The position numbers and the translations under genes were made by a program. Source: Alistipes sp. (lineage in GTDB: Bacteria > Bacteroidota > Bacteroidia > Bacteroidales > Rikenellaceae). From it: DNA of 55,288 nt. The notes under the pieces were generated by a model. It was not told where the DNA came from, did not search any database, and saw nothing but the letters and a program-made list of their open reading frames with translations. The DNA is taken from positions 1-55,288 of the forward strand of contig JAHHQO010000014.1 in the NCBI GenBank assembly GCA_020026335.1, read 5' to 3'. Below, in pieces: positions 15,150-24,446 of this stretch (position 1 is its first letter; every line of letters begins with the position of its first letter).

Positions 15150-16790
15150 TTATTGTTGTTTTATTTGATGGTAATAATCTTTCAATATTGCCGCATCCTG
15201 CTCTTTGGAGGTGAAAACCTCCAACATGAGGGGGTGGTCGCAGGGACTCGGAGCGGTAAATTCGCTCATCGCCGCCAGTAGTTGTTCCTCGTTGTGAGCG
15301 CATATGTAACGGACACCGCGCTCCTCCGCCCAGCCCTTTGCCGAGGTGGTGTGGTCGGCAGCGATGTAGTTGTGTGCGACCTGCTGCATCTTCAGTCCGG
15401 GCAGGATGTGGAAAATTTCGCCACCTCCGTTATTGAGCAACAGAATACGCAGATTGGAGGTGAGAGCCTCGCTCCACAGGGCGTTCATGTCGTAGAAGAA
15501 ACTCAAATCACCGATGGCGATGAAGTTAAGTCGTGTACAGCCCGAAGCATACCCCACCGCCGTGGATAAAGAGCCTTCTATGCCGCTGGTACCGCGGTTA
15601 CACTGCACCATGATGGTGGGCTTCAGTGGGTAGAGCTGTGCAAATCTTACCACCGATGAATTGGCAAGATGCAACACCGAATCATCGGGTAGCTGATGCA
15701 TCAGTTCGCCAATGGCGCGCAGCTCCGAATAAGGGGCATGTGGCGCGGGAATAGAGGCGGTGACCTTGTGCCACGATGCGGCATAATCCGAAGCCGAGAC
15801 TCCACCGCGCGCGGCGAGAGCCTGCCAAAATTCTTCGGGCGAGAGTTCCACCACGCCGCTCAATGCACAAAACAGGTCGGGCATACTGCCGTCGGGCGAG
15901 ATGTGCAGATGCACTTTGGGGGGAATGGCTCTCAAATATTGCTTGAGTCGTTTCGAGACGATGTGTCCCGAAAAGGTGATGACCACATCGGGTGCAAGTG
16001 CATGCTTCTCCTCCTCGGAGAGCAGATAGAGTGCCGTGTCGAAGTTACGGATAACCTCCTGCTCCTCCGCGTTGCCGATATGTTCTGCCAGCCACACAAA
16101 ACCTTGTTGTGTGGTGGAGTAATATTGTCTGTCGGAGGGATTGCTCTGCCCCTGTATGACCATGCGGCGGGGATAGCGGTTCAGCAGTTCTGCCAAGGTG
16201 TCAATATCGCGGTGGGTGTAGCGTCTGATGACGCGCTCCTCGGGAAGCTTCGTGACCGAGAAACGGAACAGAGGTTCCGAAATCGGCAGATTGATATGCA
16301 CGGGACCACACGTGTGGTGAGTCATCTCCAAGAGGGCCTCGTTAATCAGACGGTTGCTGTACCACTCGTCCTCCGCGGAGTGAATTTCGGGAAGTGAAAC
16401 ACTCTTCTTGACCAATGTACGGAAGACATCGGGCTGGGGCAGGGTTTGCCCGTCCATCTGCCCTATCCACGCCTGCGGACGGTCGGCAGAGATGACAAGC
16501 AGGGGTACCTGCTGATAGTAGGCTTCCGCCACGGCAGGATGCAGGTTGAGCAGTGCCGAACCCGATGTGCAGCACACCGCCACGGGGTGACCCGTTCTGA
16601 GTGCCGCACCCAAGGCCACGAATCCTGCACTGCGCTCATCGGTCACGGCGTGACACTTGAACGCTGCGCACTGCGAGAAGGTCTCCACAATCGGGGCGTT
16701 GCGACTGCCCGGACAGAGAACCACCTCCTCGATGCCGTGTGCCAGAGTCAGTGAAACGAGTTGAAGTATGCTTTTGATGTCGGAATACAT
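15150..16790 (-). CDS. menD: SEPHCHC synthase MenD
   Basis: This 546-residue thiamine diphosphate enzyme adds the succinyl semialdehyde unit from 2-oxoglutarate to isochorismate. The N-terminal part has CPGSRNAPI and DERSAGFVALGAA, the centre has ISADRPQAWIGQMDGQT, and the C-terminal ThDP-binding part has GTSGIEGSLSTAVGYASG and GDLSFFYDMNAL. The length fits the family (about 550-560). It starts four bases after the menF stop. No menH, menA or methyltransferase gene of the pathway is in the window. Confidence 0.96.
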   Translation of the reverse strand: MYSDIKSILQLVSLTLAHGIEEVVLCPGSRNAPIVETFSQCAAFKCHAVTDERSAGFVALGAALRTGHPVAVCCTSGSALLNLHPAVAEAYYQQVPLLVISADRPQAWIGQMDGQTLPQPDVFRTLVKKSVSLPEIHSAEDEWYSNRLINEALLEMTHHTCGPVHINLPISEPLFRFSVTKLPEERVIRRYTHRDIDTLAELLNRYPRRMVIQGQSNPSDRQYYSTTQQGFVWLAEHIGNAEEQEVIRNFDTALYLLSEEEKHALAPDVVITFSGHIVSKRLKQYLRAIPPKVHLHISPDGSMPDLFCALSGVVELSPEEFWQALAARGGVSASDYAASWHKVTASIPAPHAPYSELRAIGELMHQLPDDSVLHLANSSVVRFAQLYPLKPTIMVQCNRGTSGIEGSLSTAVGYASGCTRLNFIAIGDLSFFYDMNALWSEALTSNLRILLLNNGGGEIFHILPGLKMQQVAHNYIAADHTTSAKGWAEERGVRYICAHNEEQLLAAMSEFTAPSPCDHPLMLEVFTSKEQDAAILKDYYHQIKQQ

Positions 16791-16794
16791 GTCT

Positions 16795-17862
16795 TTAAAT
16801 GATGTTGAGCAGGGTTTGCATTTTGTTTTCGGTCTCCCGCCATTCGTCCTCCATCTCCGAGGAGGTCACAAGGCCTCCACCGGCATAGAGGTGGAGTTGC
16901 TCCTCGTCGATATTCATACAGCGGAGATTGACATAGAGATGGGTCGAGTCATCGGCGGACAACATACCCACAAATCCCGAATAATAGGCTCTGTCATACC
17001 CCTCGTGGTCGAGGATAAATTGCTGTGCCTCGGCTTTGGGCAGACCGCACACGGCTGGTGTGGGATGAAGCTGACGGAGTAACTTTCCGAGGTGACGGTT
17101 GTCTGTCATGCGGAAATGAAACTCGGTCTTCAGATGAGCCAATGCGCCAGCACGGACGGTGTAGGGACCTTTCTCTGTGGAGGTGTATCCCTCCTTGTGA
17201 AGCAGGTCGCGAATGTAGGAGGATACATAGCCCTGCTCCTCGTGGTTCTTCTCGCTCCACTCGGTGGGCAGGGTGTCGCCCGTGAGGGGCTGTGTTCCGG
17301 CCAAAGCCACGGTGTACCACTCCTGGCCACGACCCGAAAGGAGAATTTCGGGGGTGCAACCCAACCACACACCCGTTGAGGGGGTGTAGTAGACAAAGAC
17401 ATAGGAGTTGGGATATTGACGGCAGGCACGTGCATAGACCTCCGTGAGGGAGAACTCCCCTCCTTTTGCGCGCTCCATGCGACGTGACAAGACCAGTTTG
17501 CTGAAATCGCCCTCGCAGAGTGCCGTCTTGAACTCCCCGAAACATTTGCAGTAGGCTGTTGTGGGGGCATTGTGTTGCGGCTCACGGGGCGAAAGAGACT
17601 CCGAAGCAGTAATCTCCAGCTTTACGGGCACACCGTGAGGGGTGATGCAGATGACGGGATGTTGTTTCGAGATGTGGAACGGAGCAATGACAAATCCCGA
17701 TTTATGGTCCAATTCCGCGAGGTCTTCGTACTGCGTGACCTCCCCTACAATCATTGTGGGGTGTGTCTGGCCCGGAAGACGGTATATCGCAAACGGGAGG
17801 TTGCGTCGGATAAGTGAGTCTAAATCTGTGGAGTTGAGTTGTATATTGTCTGCCATTTCCAT
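16795..17862 (-). CDS. menF: isochorismate synthase MenF
   Basis: I place the start at 17862 (MEMADN) or 17856 (MADN); an in-frame extension to 18051 runs beyond the promoter. The protein of about 355 residues is a chorismate-binding enzyme: FSKLVLSRR, GCTPEILLS, HLKTEFHFR, HPTPAVCGLPK and the final YAGGGLVTSSE signature. It converts chorismate to isochorismate as the first committed menaquinone step. It is first in a five-gene minus-strand operon and divergent from the pigment cluster. Its -7 element lies at 17897-17904. Confidence 0.93.
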   Translation of the reverse strand: MEMADNIQLNSTDLDSLIRRNLPFAIYRLPGQTHPTMIVGEVTQYEDLAELDHKSGFVIAPFHISKQHPVICITPHGVPVKLEITASESLSPREPQHNAPTTAYCKCFGEFKTALCEGDFSKLVLSRRMERAKGGEFSLTEVYARACRQYPNSYVFVYYTPSTGVWLGCTPEILLSGRGQEWYTVALAGTQPLTGDTLPTEWSEKNHEEQGYVSSYIRDLLHKEGYTSTEKGPYTVRAGALAHLKTEFHFRMTDNRHLGKLLRQLHPTPAVCGLPKAEAQQFILDHEGYDRAYYSGFVGMLSADDSTHLYVNLRCMNIDEEQLHLYAGGGLVTSSEMEDEWRETENKMQTLLNII

Positions 17863-17896
17863 TCCGAGTAATCGGATATTACATATTACTAATGGA

Positions 17897-17904
17897 CAAA
17901 GATA
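17897..17904 (-). promoter_or_regulatory. putative -7 element of the men operon
   Basis: The minus strand reads TATCTTTG, an exact TAnnTTTG match 35 bases before the menF start. No TTG is at the best distance, so the -33 part is weak. Confidence 0.55.
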
Positions 17905-18111
17905 GGAAATAGTAAGATAGCGGGGAAACGAAATGCAATAATTTTTAGTGCCGGAGACGCTTTTCGGGGGTGTTTTCGGGTGAATCTGTGCGTGGCGTAC
18001 TGCTTTAATCAAAAAAAACGGAATCGGAAACCGATACGACTTTTGTAGCAACCTTACGAACCAAAATATGAATTTAAACCGCGTTTTAGTGCTATTTTAC
18101 GACTAATTTTC

Positions 18112-18119
18112 TATCTTTG
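18112..18119 (+). promoter_or_regulatory. putative -7 element of the pigment cluster
   Basis: TATCTTTG matches TAnnTTTG 17 bases before the first gene of the cluster. A clear TTG -33 is missing; the nearest relative is in TTTAGTG near 18084-18091. This appears to be the only promoter for the following 21 tightly packed genes. Confidence 0.6.
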
Positions 18120-18135
18120 CAAAGAATTAACTGTT

Positions 18136-18738
18136 ATGAAAAAGAGTTTATTGACCATTATATTCGGGCTTGCGTGCTGCTTTTCCGTGCTGGCTTCCGA
18201 GCCTTTGACCTTCTATGGTGTCGATTTTTCGCTGGCGAAAGTCTACGGTGCGGACGAATCGCGTGATGCGTTCGGCAAAGCCTTTTCGGATATCAACCAG
18301 CTGTTTATCAGTCAGGAATCGAAATACGATGTCGCCTGTCTCACGGGCGAGGAGGTGACCTCGAAACGAATTTCGGTAGCCTGCAAATCCACCAAACACC
18401 ATTTCATGGTAGCGGACTCCATCGCGGTGTTCTTTCTCGAAGACCCCGAATACGATTGTCGTGCGGAGATAGACGCGTTGTTGAAAAGCTACGAGCTGCC
18501 GACTGCCGGTCGCAGCGGAATGGTGATGATTGCCAATCTGTTGAACAAGGCACACGGCGAAGCGGATTTCTACGTGGTGATTTTCGACACGCAAAGTCGT
18601 GAGATGACCTCCTGCTATCACGTGTGGGGTCATGCCGGCGGTTTCGGATTACGCAACTATTGGGCCAATGCCGTGCGTCTGGCGTTGAAACAATATCCCA
18701 AGGTCAAAAAAATGACATTGAAACATCAGAAAAAATGA
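18136..18738 (+). CDS. secreted protein of unknown function, first gene of the pigment cluster
   Basis: This 200-residue protein begins with a signal peptide (MKKSLLTIIFGLACCFSVLA) and should be exported. The mature part has no motif I recognise; it ends in basic residues. The pattern YVVIFDTQSREMTSCYHV suggests a compact mixed alpha/beta domain. Its stop overlaps the ammonia-lyase start by four bases (ATGA), so it belongs to the cluster transcript. A periplasmic or outer-membrane role in pigment handling is an inference from position only. Confidence 0.8.
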   Translation: MKKSLLTIIFGLACCFSVLASEPLTFYGVDFSLAKVYGADESRDAFGKAFSDINQLFISQESKYDVACLTGEEVTSKRISVACKSTKHHFMVADSIAVFFLEDPEYDCRAEIDALLKSYELPTAGRSGMVMIANLLNKAHGEADFYVVIFDTQSREMTSCYHVWGHAGGFGLRNYWANAVRLALKQYPKVKKMTLKHQKK

Positions 18739-20270
18739 TACAATACGATAAGACTCTCTCTCTGGCCGATGTTGAGCGCATCGTGTGGGGTGGCGAAAAA
18801 TTGTCGCTGGCCGACAGTGCGGTTGCCCGTCTGGAGCGGAGTTTCAATTTCCTCAAAAAATTTGCGGCCGACAAGGTCATCTATGGCATCAATACGGGTT
18901 TCGGTCCCATGGCACAGTATCGTGTGAGCGACCGCCATCTCAACGAGTTGCAGTATAACATCATTCGCAGCCACTCCACGGGAGCGGGTGCTCCGCTGGA
19001 GGATACCGATGTGCGTGCCGTGATGGTTGCCCGTCTGGGTACGCTCTTGCAGGGCTACTCGGGTATCCATCCCTCGGTGGCGCAGTTGCTCGTCGAGTTT
19101 ATCAATAGGGGCATCTACCCCATGATTCCCCGTCACGGTTCGGTGGGTGCAAGTGGCGATTTGGTGCAGCTGGCACACCTGGGTCTTGCGCTCATCGGTG
19201 AGGGCGAGGTGCACTACCACAACCAGTGGCGCGCGGCGGCCGATGTCTTGAAAGAGGAGGGGCTGCAACCCATGTCGGTGCATATCCGCGAGGGATTGTG
19301 CATCACCAACGGAACATCGGTGATGACGGGTATCGGCATGAACAACATCTTGTTGGCACGCAAACTCCTCATATGGGAGGAGGTTGCCTCGGCGATGATT
19401 AACGAAATCGTGGAGTCGTACGATGATTTCCTTTCGAAGGAGATAAATGCGGCAAAGCGTCACGGCGGACAAATCCGTATCGCGGAGGAGTTGCGCCGCT
19501 GGCTGGAGGGTAGTCACAGCCTGCGCGACCGTCAGAAGGAACTCTATGACGGCCGTCACGAGGGCGAGGAGGTTTTCTCCCACAAGGTACAACCCTACTA
19601 CTCGCTGCGTTGTGTGCCCCAGATTTTGGGTCCCGTGCTCGAAACGCTCGATTTTGCGGAGGAGATTCTCGTCGATGAGTTGAACTCGGCGTGTGACAAC
19701 CCGATTGTCAATCCCGACACCGAGAATGTATATCACGGCGGTAACTTCCACGGCGACTACGTGTCGTTCGAGATGGACAAACTCAAAATCGCCATCACCA
19801 AACTCACCATGCTGGCCGAGCGTCAGTTGAACTATCTTTTCCACGACAGAATCAACGGCATTCTTCCGCCGTTTGTCAATATGGGTGTCCTGGGTCTGAA
19901 TTACGGATTGCAGGCTTCGCAGTTTACGGCGACCTCTACCACGGCCGAGTGTCAGACTCTCTCGATGCCCAACTACGTACACAGTATTCCCAACAACAAC
20001 GACAATCAGGATATCGTGAGCATGGGTACCAATTCGGCACTCATTGCACGCACGGTCATCGAAAACAGCTATCAGGTGCTCTCTATTCTCATGATGGCTG
20101 TTGTGCAGGCGGTGGATTGCATCGCGGCGCGCGAGCGTCTGGCACCTGCTTCACAGAAGATTTATGACGAAATCAGAGCGTTCTTCCCCGTCTTCAGGGA
20201 CGACACGCCCAAGTATCGTGACATCGAGAGAATGATTGCCTATTTGAAAGAGCGAAAAATAGAATTATGA
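18735..20270 (+). CDS. tal: tyrosine ammonia-lyase (HAL/PAL family)
   Basis: I place the start at 18735, overlapping the previous stop; a longer frame to 18624 lies within the upstream gene. The 511-residue protein carries the Ala139-Ser140-Gly141 triad that forms the MIO cofactor, in GSVGASGDL. The selectivity region reads NIIRSHSTGAG, and the N-terminal KVIYGINTGFGPMAQYR closely resembles the characterised tyrosine ammonia-lyase of Flavobacterium johnsoniae from memory. The expected reaction is tyrosine to 4-coumarate plus ammonia, supplying the aryl starter. Automatic annotation would often call it HutH, but no other histidine-degradation gene is nearby. Confidence 0.88.
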   Translation: MIQYDKTLSLADVERIVWGGEKLSLADSAVARLERSFNFLKKFAADKVIYGINTGFGPMAQYRVSDRHLNELQYNIIRSHSTGAGAPLEDTDVRAVMVARLGTLLQGYSGIHPSVAQLLVEFINRGIYPMIPRHGSVGASGDLVQLAHLGLALIGEGEVHYHNQWRAAADVLKEEGLQPMSVHIREGLCITNGTSVMTGIGMNNILLARKLLIWEEVASAMINEIVESYDDFLSKEINAAKRHGGQIRIAEELRRWLEGSHSLRDRQKELYDGRHEGEEVFSHKVQPYYSLRCVPQILGPVLETLDFAEEILVDELNSACDNPIVNPDTENVYHGGNFHGDYVSFEMDKLKIAITKLTMLAERQLNYLFHDRINGILPPFVNMGVLGLNYGLQASQFTATSTTAECQTLSMPNYVHSIPNNNDNQDIVSMGTNSALIARTVIENSYQVLSILMMAVVQAVDCIAARERLAPASQKIYDEIRAFFPVFRDDTPKYRDIERMIAYLKERKIEL

Positions 20271-20995
20271 TTAGATATGCACTTGTAACAGGCGGCTCGC
20301 GAGGAATCGGTCGGGCCATTTGCGAAAAGCTGGCCGAGGAGGGCTTCCATCTGTTGATTAACTATCGCAGTGAGGATGCGGCTGCGGAGGAGACTTTGCA
20401 GCGCGTGAAGGCATTGGGTGCCGACGGAGAACTGCTGAAGTTCGATGTTGCCGATACCGCTGCCACACAGACTGCCCTCTCTTCGTGGGCGGAGGCTCAC
20501 CCCGATGCCTATATCGAGGTGGTGGTCAACAATGCAGGCATACGCCGCGACAATCTGATGGTGTGGATGCCTGCACAGGATTGGTCGCAGGTGTTGAACG
20601 TCACGCTGGGGGGCTTCTTCAATGTCACTCAGCCGTTGCTGCAACCCATGCTGACCCATCGTCGGGGGCGCATCATCAACATCGTGTCGCTGTCGGGATT
20701 GAAAGGACTGCCAGGACAGACAAACTATTCGGCAGCCAAGGGCGGACTCATTGCCGCAACCAAGGCCCTCTCGCAGGAGGTGGCCAAACGCGGTGTGACG
20801 GTCAATGCCATCGCTCCCGGATTCATTGCCACCGACATGACGGCCGACCTTGAGGAGAAGGAGCTCAAGAAGCAGATTCCTGTCGGAAGATTCGGAAAAC
20901 CCGAGGAGGTGGCTGCGCTGGCAGCTTTTCTGGCATCGGACAGTGCCGCATACATTACAGGTGAGGTGATTTCAATTAACGGAGGGTTGTACTAA
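20267..20995 (+). CDS. 3-oxoacyl-ACP reductase (FabG-like)
   Basis: This 242-residue short-chain dehydrogenase has the NADPH-binding TGGSRGIGRAI near residue 8, the NNAG motif, the catalytic Tyr154 and Lys158 in YSAAKGG, and the C-terminal YITGEVISINGG. It should reduce the 3-keto group during polyene extension, as ApeQ does in the E. coli aryl-polyene pathway. It overlaps both neighbours by a few bases. Confidence 0.92.
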   Translation: MIRYALVTGGSRGIGRAICEKLAEEGFHLLINYRSEDAAAEETLQRVKALGADGELLKFDVADTAATQTALSSWAEAHPDAYIEVVVNNAGIRRDNLMVWMPAQDWSQVLNVTLGGFFNVTQPLLQPMLTHRRGRIINIVSLSGLKGLPGQTNYSAAKGGLIAATKALSQEVAKRGVTVNAIAPGFIATDMTADLEEKELKKQIPVGRFGKPEEVAALAAFLASDSAAYITGEVISINGGLY

Positions 20996-22218
20996 TGGAA
21001 AGACGTGTTGTAATTACAGGTATGGGAATCTACTCCTGCATCGGCATCGGCAAGGAGGCCGTGAAGGAGTCTTTGTATAATGGTCGTTCGGGTATCGGTT
21101 TGGTCGAGGAACGCCACCAGTTCGGATATCGTTCTGCCCTGTCGGGTATTGTTCCCCTGCCCAATCTGAAAGGCAAGTTGGACCGCCGTCAGCGCGTCTG
21201 CCTGCCCGAGGAGGGTCAGTATGCCTATGTGGCAACGTGCGAAGCCCTGGAGCAGGCCGGCATCGATGCCGATTACCTTGCTCACAACGAAGTGGGTATC
21301 CTCTACGGCAACGACAGCAGTGCGCAGGCCGTTGTTGAGGGTATCGACAAGGTGCGCGAGAGCGGCGACACCGCCATGGTGGGTTCGGGCAATATCTTCC
21401 AGTCGATGAACTCCACCGTGACGATGAACCTCTCGGTTATCTTCAACCTCAAGGGCATCAACCTTACCGTCTCGGGAGCGTGTGCCAGCAGCTCGCACGC
21501 CATAGGCATCGCGGCACTGCTCATTCGCAACGGATTGCAGGATTGTGTCATCTGTGGCGGATGTGAGGAGGTGAACAAATACTCGGTGGCCAACTTCGAT
21601 GCCCTGTCGGCATTCTCCATTCGTGAGGACGCTCCCGAAAAGGCATCGCGTCCCTTCGATAAGTCGCGTGACGGTTTGGTGCCGAGTGGTGGTGCTGCCA
21701 CATTGGTGGTCGAGAGCTACGAGTCGGCAATGAAGCGTGGTGCCACTATTTTGGCAGAGGTGGCAGGCTATGGTTTCTCCTCGAACGGTGACCATATCTC
21801 GCTACCCAATGTCGAGGGACCGTCACGCTCCCTGCGCCGTGCGCTGGACGATGCGGGTATCTCGCCCGAGCAGGTGCAGTATGTCAATGCACACGCCACT
21901 TCCACCCCCGTGGGTGATGCCAACGAAGCCAAGGCCATCGATGCCGTATTCGGAGACCACAAACCCTATGTCACCTCCACCAAGTCGCAGACCGGACACG
22001 AGATGTGGATGGCCGGTGCCAGCGAGGTGATTTATTCGGTGCTGATGATGCAGAACGGATTTATAGCCCCCAATCTCAACTACGAGGAGGGCGATGAGTT
22101 TGCTCGACGACTCAACATTCCGAACCACAGGGTCGATGTGGAGTTCGATACCCTACTCTCCAATTCCTTCGGATTTGGAGGTACGAACTCCTCGTTGATA
22201 ATCAGAAAATTCAGATAA
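20995..22218 (+). CDS. beta-ketoacyl-ACP synthase, FabF-like (cluster KS 1)
   Basis: This 407-residue protein has the complete Cys-His-His triad: Cys163 in SGACASSSHAIG, His in NAHATSTPVGD and His in SQTGHEMWMAGASE. The C-terminal NSFGFGGTNSSLI is the usual ketosynthase tail. It should catalyse decarboxylative condensation of malonyl-ACP with the growing chain. It starts one base from the reductase stop and is followed by an acyl carrier protein, the compact ketosynthase-reductase-carrier arrangement seen in type II polyene systems. Confidence 0.93.
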   Translation: MERRVVITGMGIYSCIGIGKEAVKESLYNGRSGIGLVEERHQFGYRSALSGIVPLPNLKGKLDRRQRVCLPEEGQYAYVATCEALEQAGIDADYLAHNEVGILYGNDSSAQAVVEGIDKVRESGDTAMVGSGNIFQSMNSTVTMNLSVIFNLKGINLTVSGACASSSHAIGIAALLIRNGLQDCVICGGCEEVNKYSVANFDALSAFSIREDAPEKASRPFDKSRDGLVPSGGAATLVVESYESAMKRGATILAEVAGYGFSSNGDHISLPNVEGPSRSLRRALDDAGISPEQVQYVNAHATSTPVGDANEAKAIDAVFGDHKPYVTSTKSQTGHEMWMAGASEVIYSVLMMQNGFIAPNLNYEEGDEFARRLNIPNHRVDVEFDTLLSNSFGFGGTNSSLIIRKFR

Positions 22219-22227
22219 ACGATAAAT

Positions 22228-22485
22228 ATGCTTTCTAACGAACAAATTATTGAGAAACTCACCGATGTATTGTCGGAGGAGTTCGAAATCGAAAAGGATG
22301 AAATTACGGCGGAGTCGTCACTCAAGGAGACCTTTGGTCTCGACAGTCTCGATTTGGTCGATGTGGTGGTGCTGATTCACGACAACTTCGGCATCAAACT
22401 CCAGGGACCCGACTTCGCAGGTGTGAAGACCTTTGGCAACTTCTGTGATTTAATCCTTCGCAAACTGCATGAGTCAGAAGCCTAA
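22228..22485 (+). CDS. acyl carrier protein (cluster ACP 1)
   Basis: This 85-residue protein is an ACP. Ser40 in TFGLDSLDLVDVV is the expected phosphopantetheine attachment site. The acidic helix II after it would dock the ketosynthases. A second ACP at 26975 differs in sequence, so the two may separately carry the aryl starter and the extender or intermediates. Confidence 0.93.
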   Translation: MLSNEQIIEKLTDVLSEEFEIEKDEITAESSLKETFGLDSLDLVDVVVLIHDNFGIKLQGPDFAGVKTFGNFCDLILRKLHESEA

Positions 22486-23356
22486 AGATTGGACGGGGAA
22501 GTCGAGGGGCGGTTATACGGGGTATATGATATTCATATTCCTTATCCGTAAAATCGGCCTTCGGGCGGCCTATGTCCTCTTGGGTTTTGTCTCTGTTTAT
22601 TTTATTCCGTTTGCGCCCTCGGCCACAGTCGCCATGTGGGACTACTACCGCCGCTCGCTGAAACGCGGCAGGTGGCAGAGTATGTGGAGAATCGTGCGCC
22701 ACTACTACCTCTTCGGTCAGACGATTATCGACCGTATAGCGGTGGAGAACGGCATGGGCAATCGCTTCACCTACGAATTCGACAACTATGAACCCACTCG
22801 CCGACTCTTTGATGAGAGGCGTGGCGTGGTGATGATTGGTGCTCACTTCGGTGCGCCTGTCATGGGTGCCGACTTCTTCGGCAAGTATGCCGACCGTATG
22901 AATTTGGTGATGTACGATGCCGAGCACAAGAGAGTCAAGGAGGCGTTGGACCGCTTCGGTCAGAAACTGGCGTTGAGGGTCATTCCCGTGGGAGAAGACC
23001 CCTTGGCGAGCATTCTCGACATCAAGGCGGCATTGGACCGAAAGGAGTGTGTCAGCTTCATGGGTGACCGCTTCCTGAAGGGAAACCGCACCTTCGAAGC
23101 CGAGTTCATGGGACGCAAGGCATCATTCCCCCAAGGACCTTTCCTCATTGCGGAGAAGATGCGTGTGCCGGTGATTTTCTACTTCTCCACCCGCGAGAAG
23201 CACCGCACCTATCATTTCCGTTTCCATGTCATCGAACCCTGTGAGGGAGGACGCCGTGACGGAAGACGTTGTTTCGAGGCTTTCGTGCCCCTGCTTGAGC
23301 GTGAGGTGAGAAAGACCGAGGGACAATGGTTTAATTTTTATAAATTTTGGAAATAA
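22469..23356 (+). CDS. LpxL/HtrB-like acyltransferase of the pigment cluster
   Basis: This 295-residue protein has an N-terminal hydrophobic segment (about 20-50) and the fold pattern of lysophospholipid or lipid A acyltransferases, with DRFLKGNRTFEAEFMGR and FPQGPFLIAEK in the C-terminal half. The expected catalytic HX4(D/E) box is at GAHFGAPVMG: His126 is present, but Val131 stands where Asp or Glu should be. It may be a variant active site or a degenerate enzyme. It overlaps the ACP gene by 17 bases and probably acylates the pigment or its carrier lipid at the inner membrane. Confidence 0.82.
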   Translation: MSQKPKDWTGKSRGGYTGYMIFIFLIRKIGLRAAYVLLGFVSVYFIPFAPSATVAMWDYYRRSLKRGRWQSMWRIVRHYYLFGQTIIDRIAVENGMGNRFTYEFDNYEPTRRLFDERRGVVMIGAHFGAPVMGADFFGKYADRMNLVMYDAEHKRVKEALDRFGQKLALRVIPVGEDPLASILDIKAALDRKECVSFMGDRFLKGNRTFEAEFMGRKASFPQGPFLIAEKMRVPVIFYFSTREKHRTYHFRFHVIEPCEGGRRDGRRCFEAFVPLLEREVRKTEGQWFNFYKFWK

Positions 23357-23358
23357 GG

Positions 23359-24444
23359 ATGAAATTACCGCAATCCATAGCTAAAGTATATTCCGAGGAG
23401 CAGTTCTCGACCACCGAAGCCCAACATCGCGCGCAGGAGATTGCCTGGGGACCTATTGTCTTTCAAGTGTCGCGACTGATGATTAAGTTGGGCATCTTCG
23501 ACTACCTCGACCAGAGCGAGGAGGGCCACACCATGGAGGAAATTGTCGCCCACACGGGCTTGAGCCGCTATGCCGTGCAGGTGCTGCTCGAGTCGTCGCT
23601 CACGGCACAGACCGTGCTGTTGAAGGGCGACAGGTTCGTGATTTCGAAGACGGGCTGGTTTTTGCTGAACGACCCCATGTCGAAGGCCAACATCAACTTC
23701 AACCACGATGTCAATTATATGGGTCTTTTCGATTTGGAGGAGGCCTTGAAGAACGGTAAACCCGAGGGCTTGAAGCGCATGGGGGACTGGAAGACCATCT
23801 ATGAGGGTCTCTCGCAGTTGGAACCCCGGGTGCAGGAGAGCTGGTTTGGTTTCGACCACTTCTACTCCGACCACTCGTTCAAGGAGGCGTTGGAGATTGT
23901 CTTCTCAAAGCCCGTTCACAAGTTGTTGGACGTGGGTGGAAATACGGGACGCTGGGCACAGCAGTGCGTGGTGCACGACAAGGAGGTGAAGGTAACCATC
24001 ATGGACTTGCCCTCACAGTTGGAGATGATGCAGCGCGCCGTGGCAGGCAAGGAAGGTGCAGAACGTATCAACGGCCACCCTGCCGATTTGCTCGATGTGC
24101 AGACCCGCTTCCCCGAAGGCTATGACGCCATCTGGATGAGTCAGTTCTTGGACTGCTTCTCCGAGGAGGAGGTGACCTCTATTTTGGGTCGTGCGGCAGT
24201 GTCGATGAACGAAGATTCGCGACTCTATATTATGGAGACCTTCTGGGACAGACAGAAGTACCCCACTGCTTCGTATTGCCTGGCGCAGACTTCTGTCTAT
24301 TTCTCTGTCATGGCTAACGGCAACAGCAAGATGTACTATTCGGGCGATATGGAGCGTTGTGTCGGCACGGCAGGCCTTCAGGTGGAGAAAATCTACGACG
24401 GGCTGGGCTTCGGACACAGCATCATGGTTTGTAAAATCAAGTAG
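23359..24444 (+). CDS. SAM-dependent methyltransferase
   Basis: I choose the ATG at 23359 (MKLPQS). The 361-residue protein has an N-terminal helical dimerisation part (about 1-110), then a class I methyltransferase fold with the SAM-binding motif LLDVGGNTGRW near residue 190, the acidic DLPSQLEMM region and FPEGYDAIWMSQFLDCF. This is the O-methyltransferase-like arrangement. It could methylate the aryl hydroxyl group or the ring of the polyene; aryl-polyene pigments often carry methyl groups. It follows the acyltransferase by three bases. Confidence 0.85.
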   Translation: MKLPQSIAKVYSEEQFSTTEAQHRAQEIAWGPIVFQVSRLMIKLGIFDYLDQSEEGHTMEEIVAHTGLSRYAVQVLLESSLTAQTVLLKGDRFVISKTGWFLLNDPMSKANINFNHDVNYMGLFDLEEALKNGKPEGLKRMGDWKTIYEGLSQLEPRVQESWFGFDHFYSDHSFKEALEIVFSKPVHKLLDVGGNTGRWAQQCVVHDKEVKVTIMDLPSQLEMMQRAVAGKEGAERINGHPADLLDVQTRFPEGYDAIWMSQFLDCFSEEEVTSILGRAAVSMNEDSRLYIMETFWDRQKYPTASYCLAQTSVYFSVMANGNSKMYYSGDMERCVGTAGLQVEKIYDGLGFGHSIMVCKIK

Positions 24445-24446
24445 GC

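Noticed and set aside
18735..20270. Histidine ammonia-lyase (HutH)
   Set aside because: The family is shared, but the sequence resembles the Flavobacterium tyrosine enzyme and its neighbours are pigment genes; no histidine-degradation gene is near.
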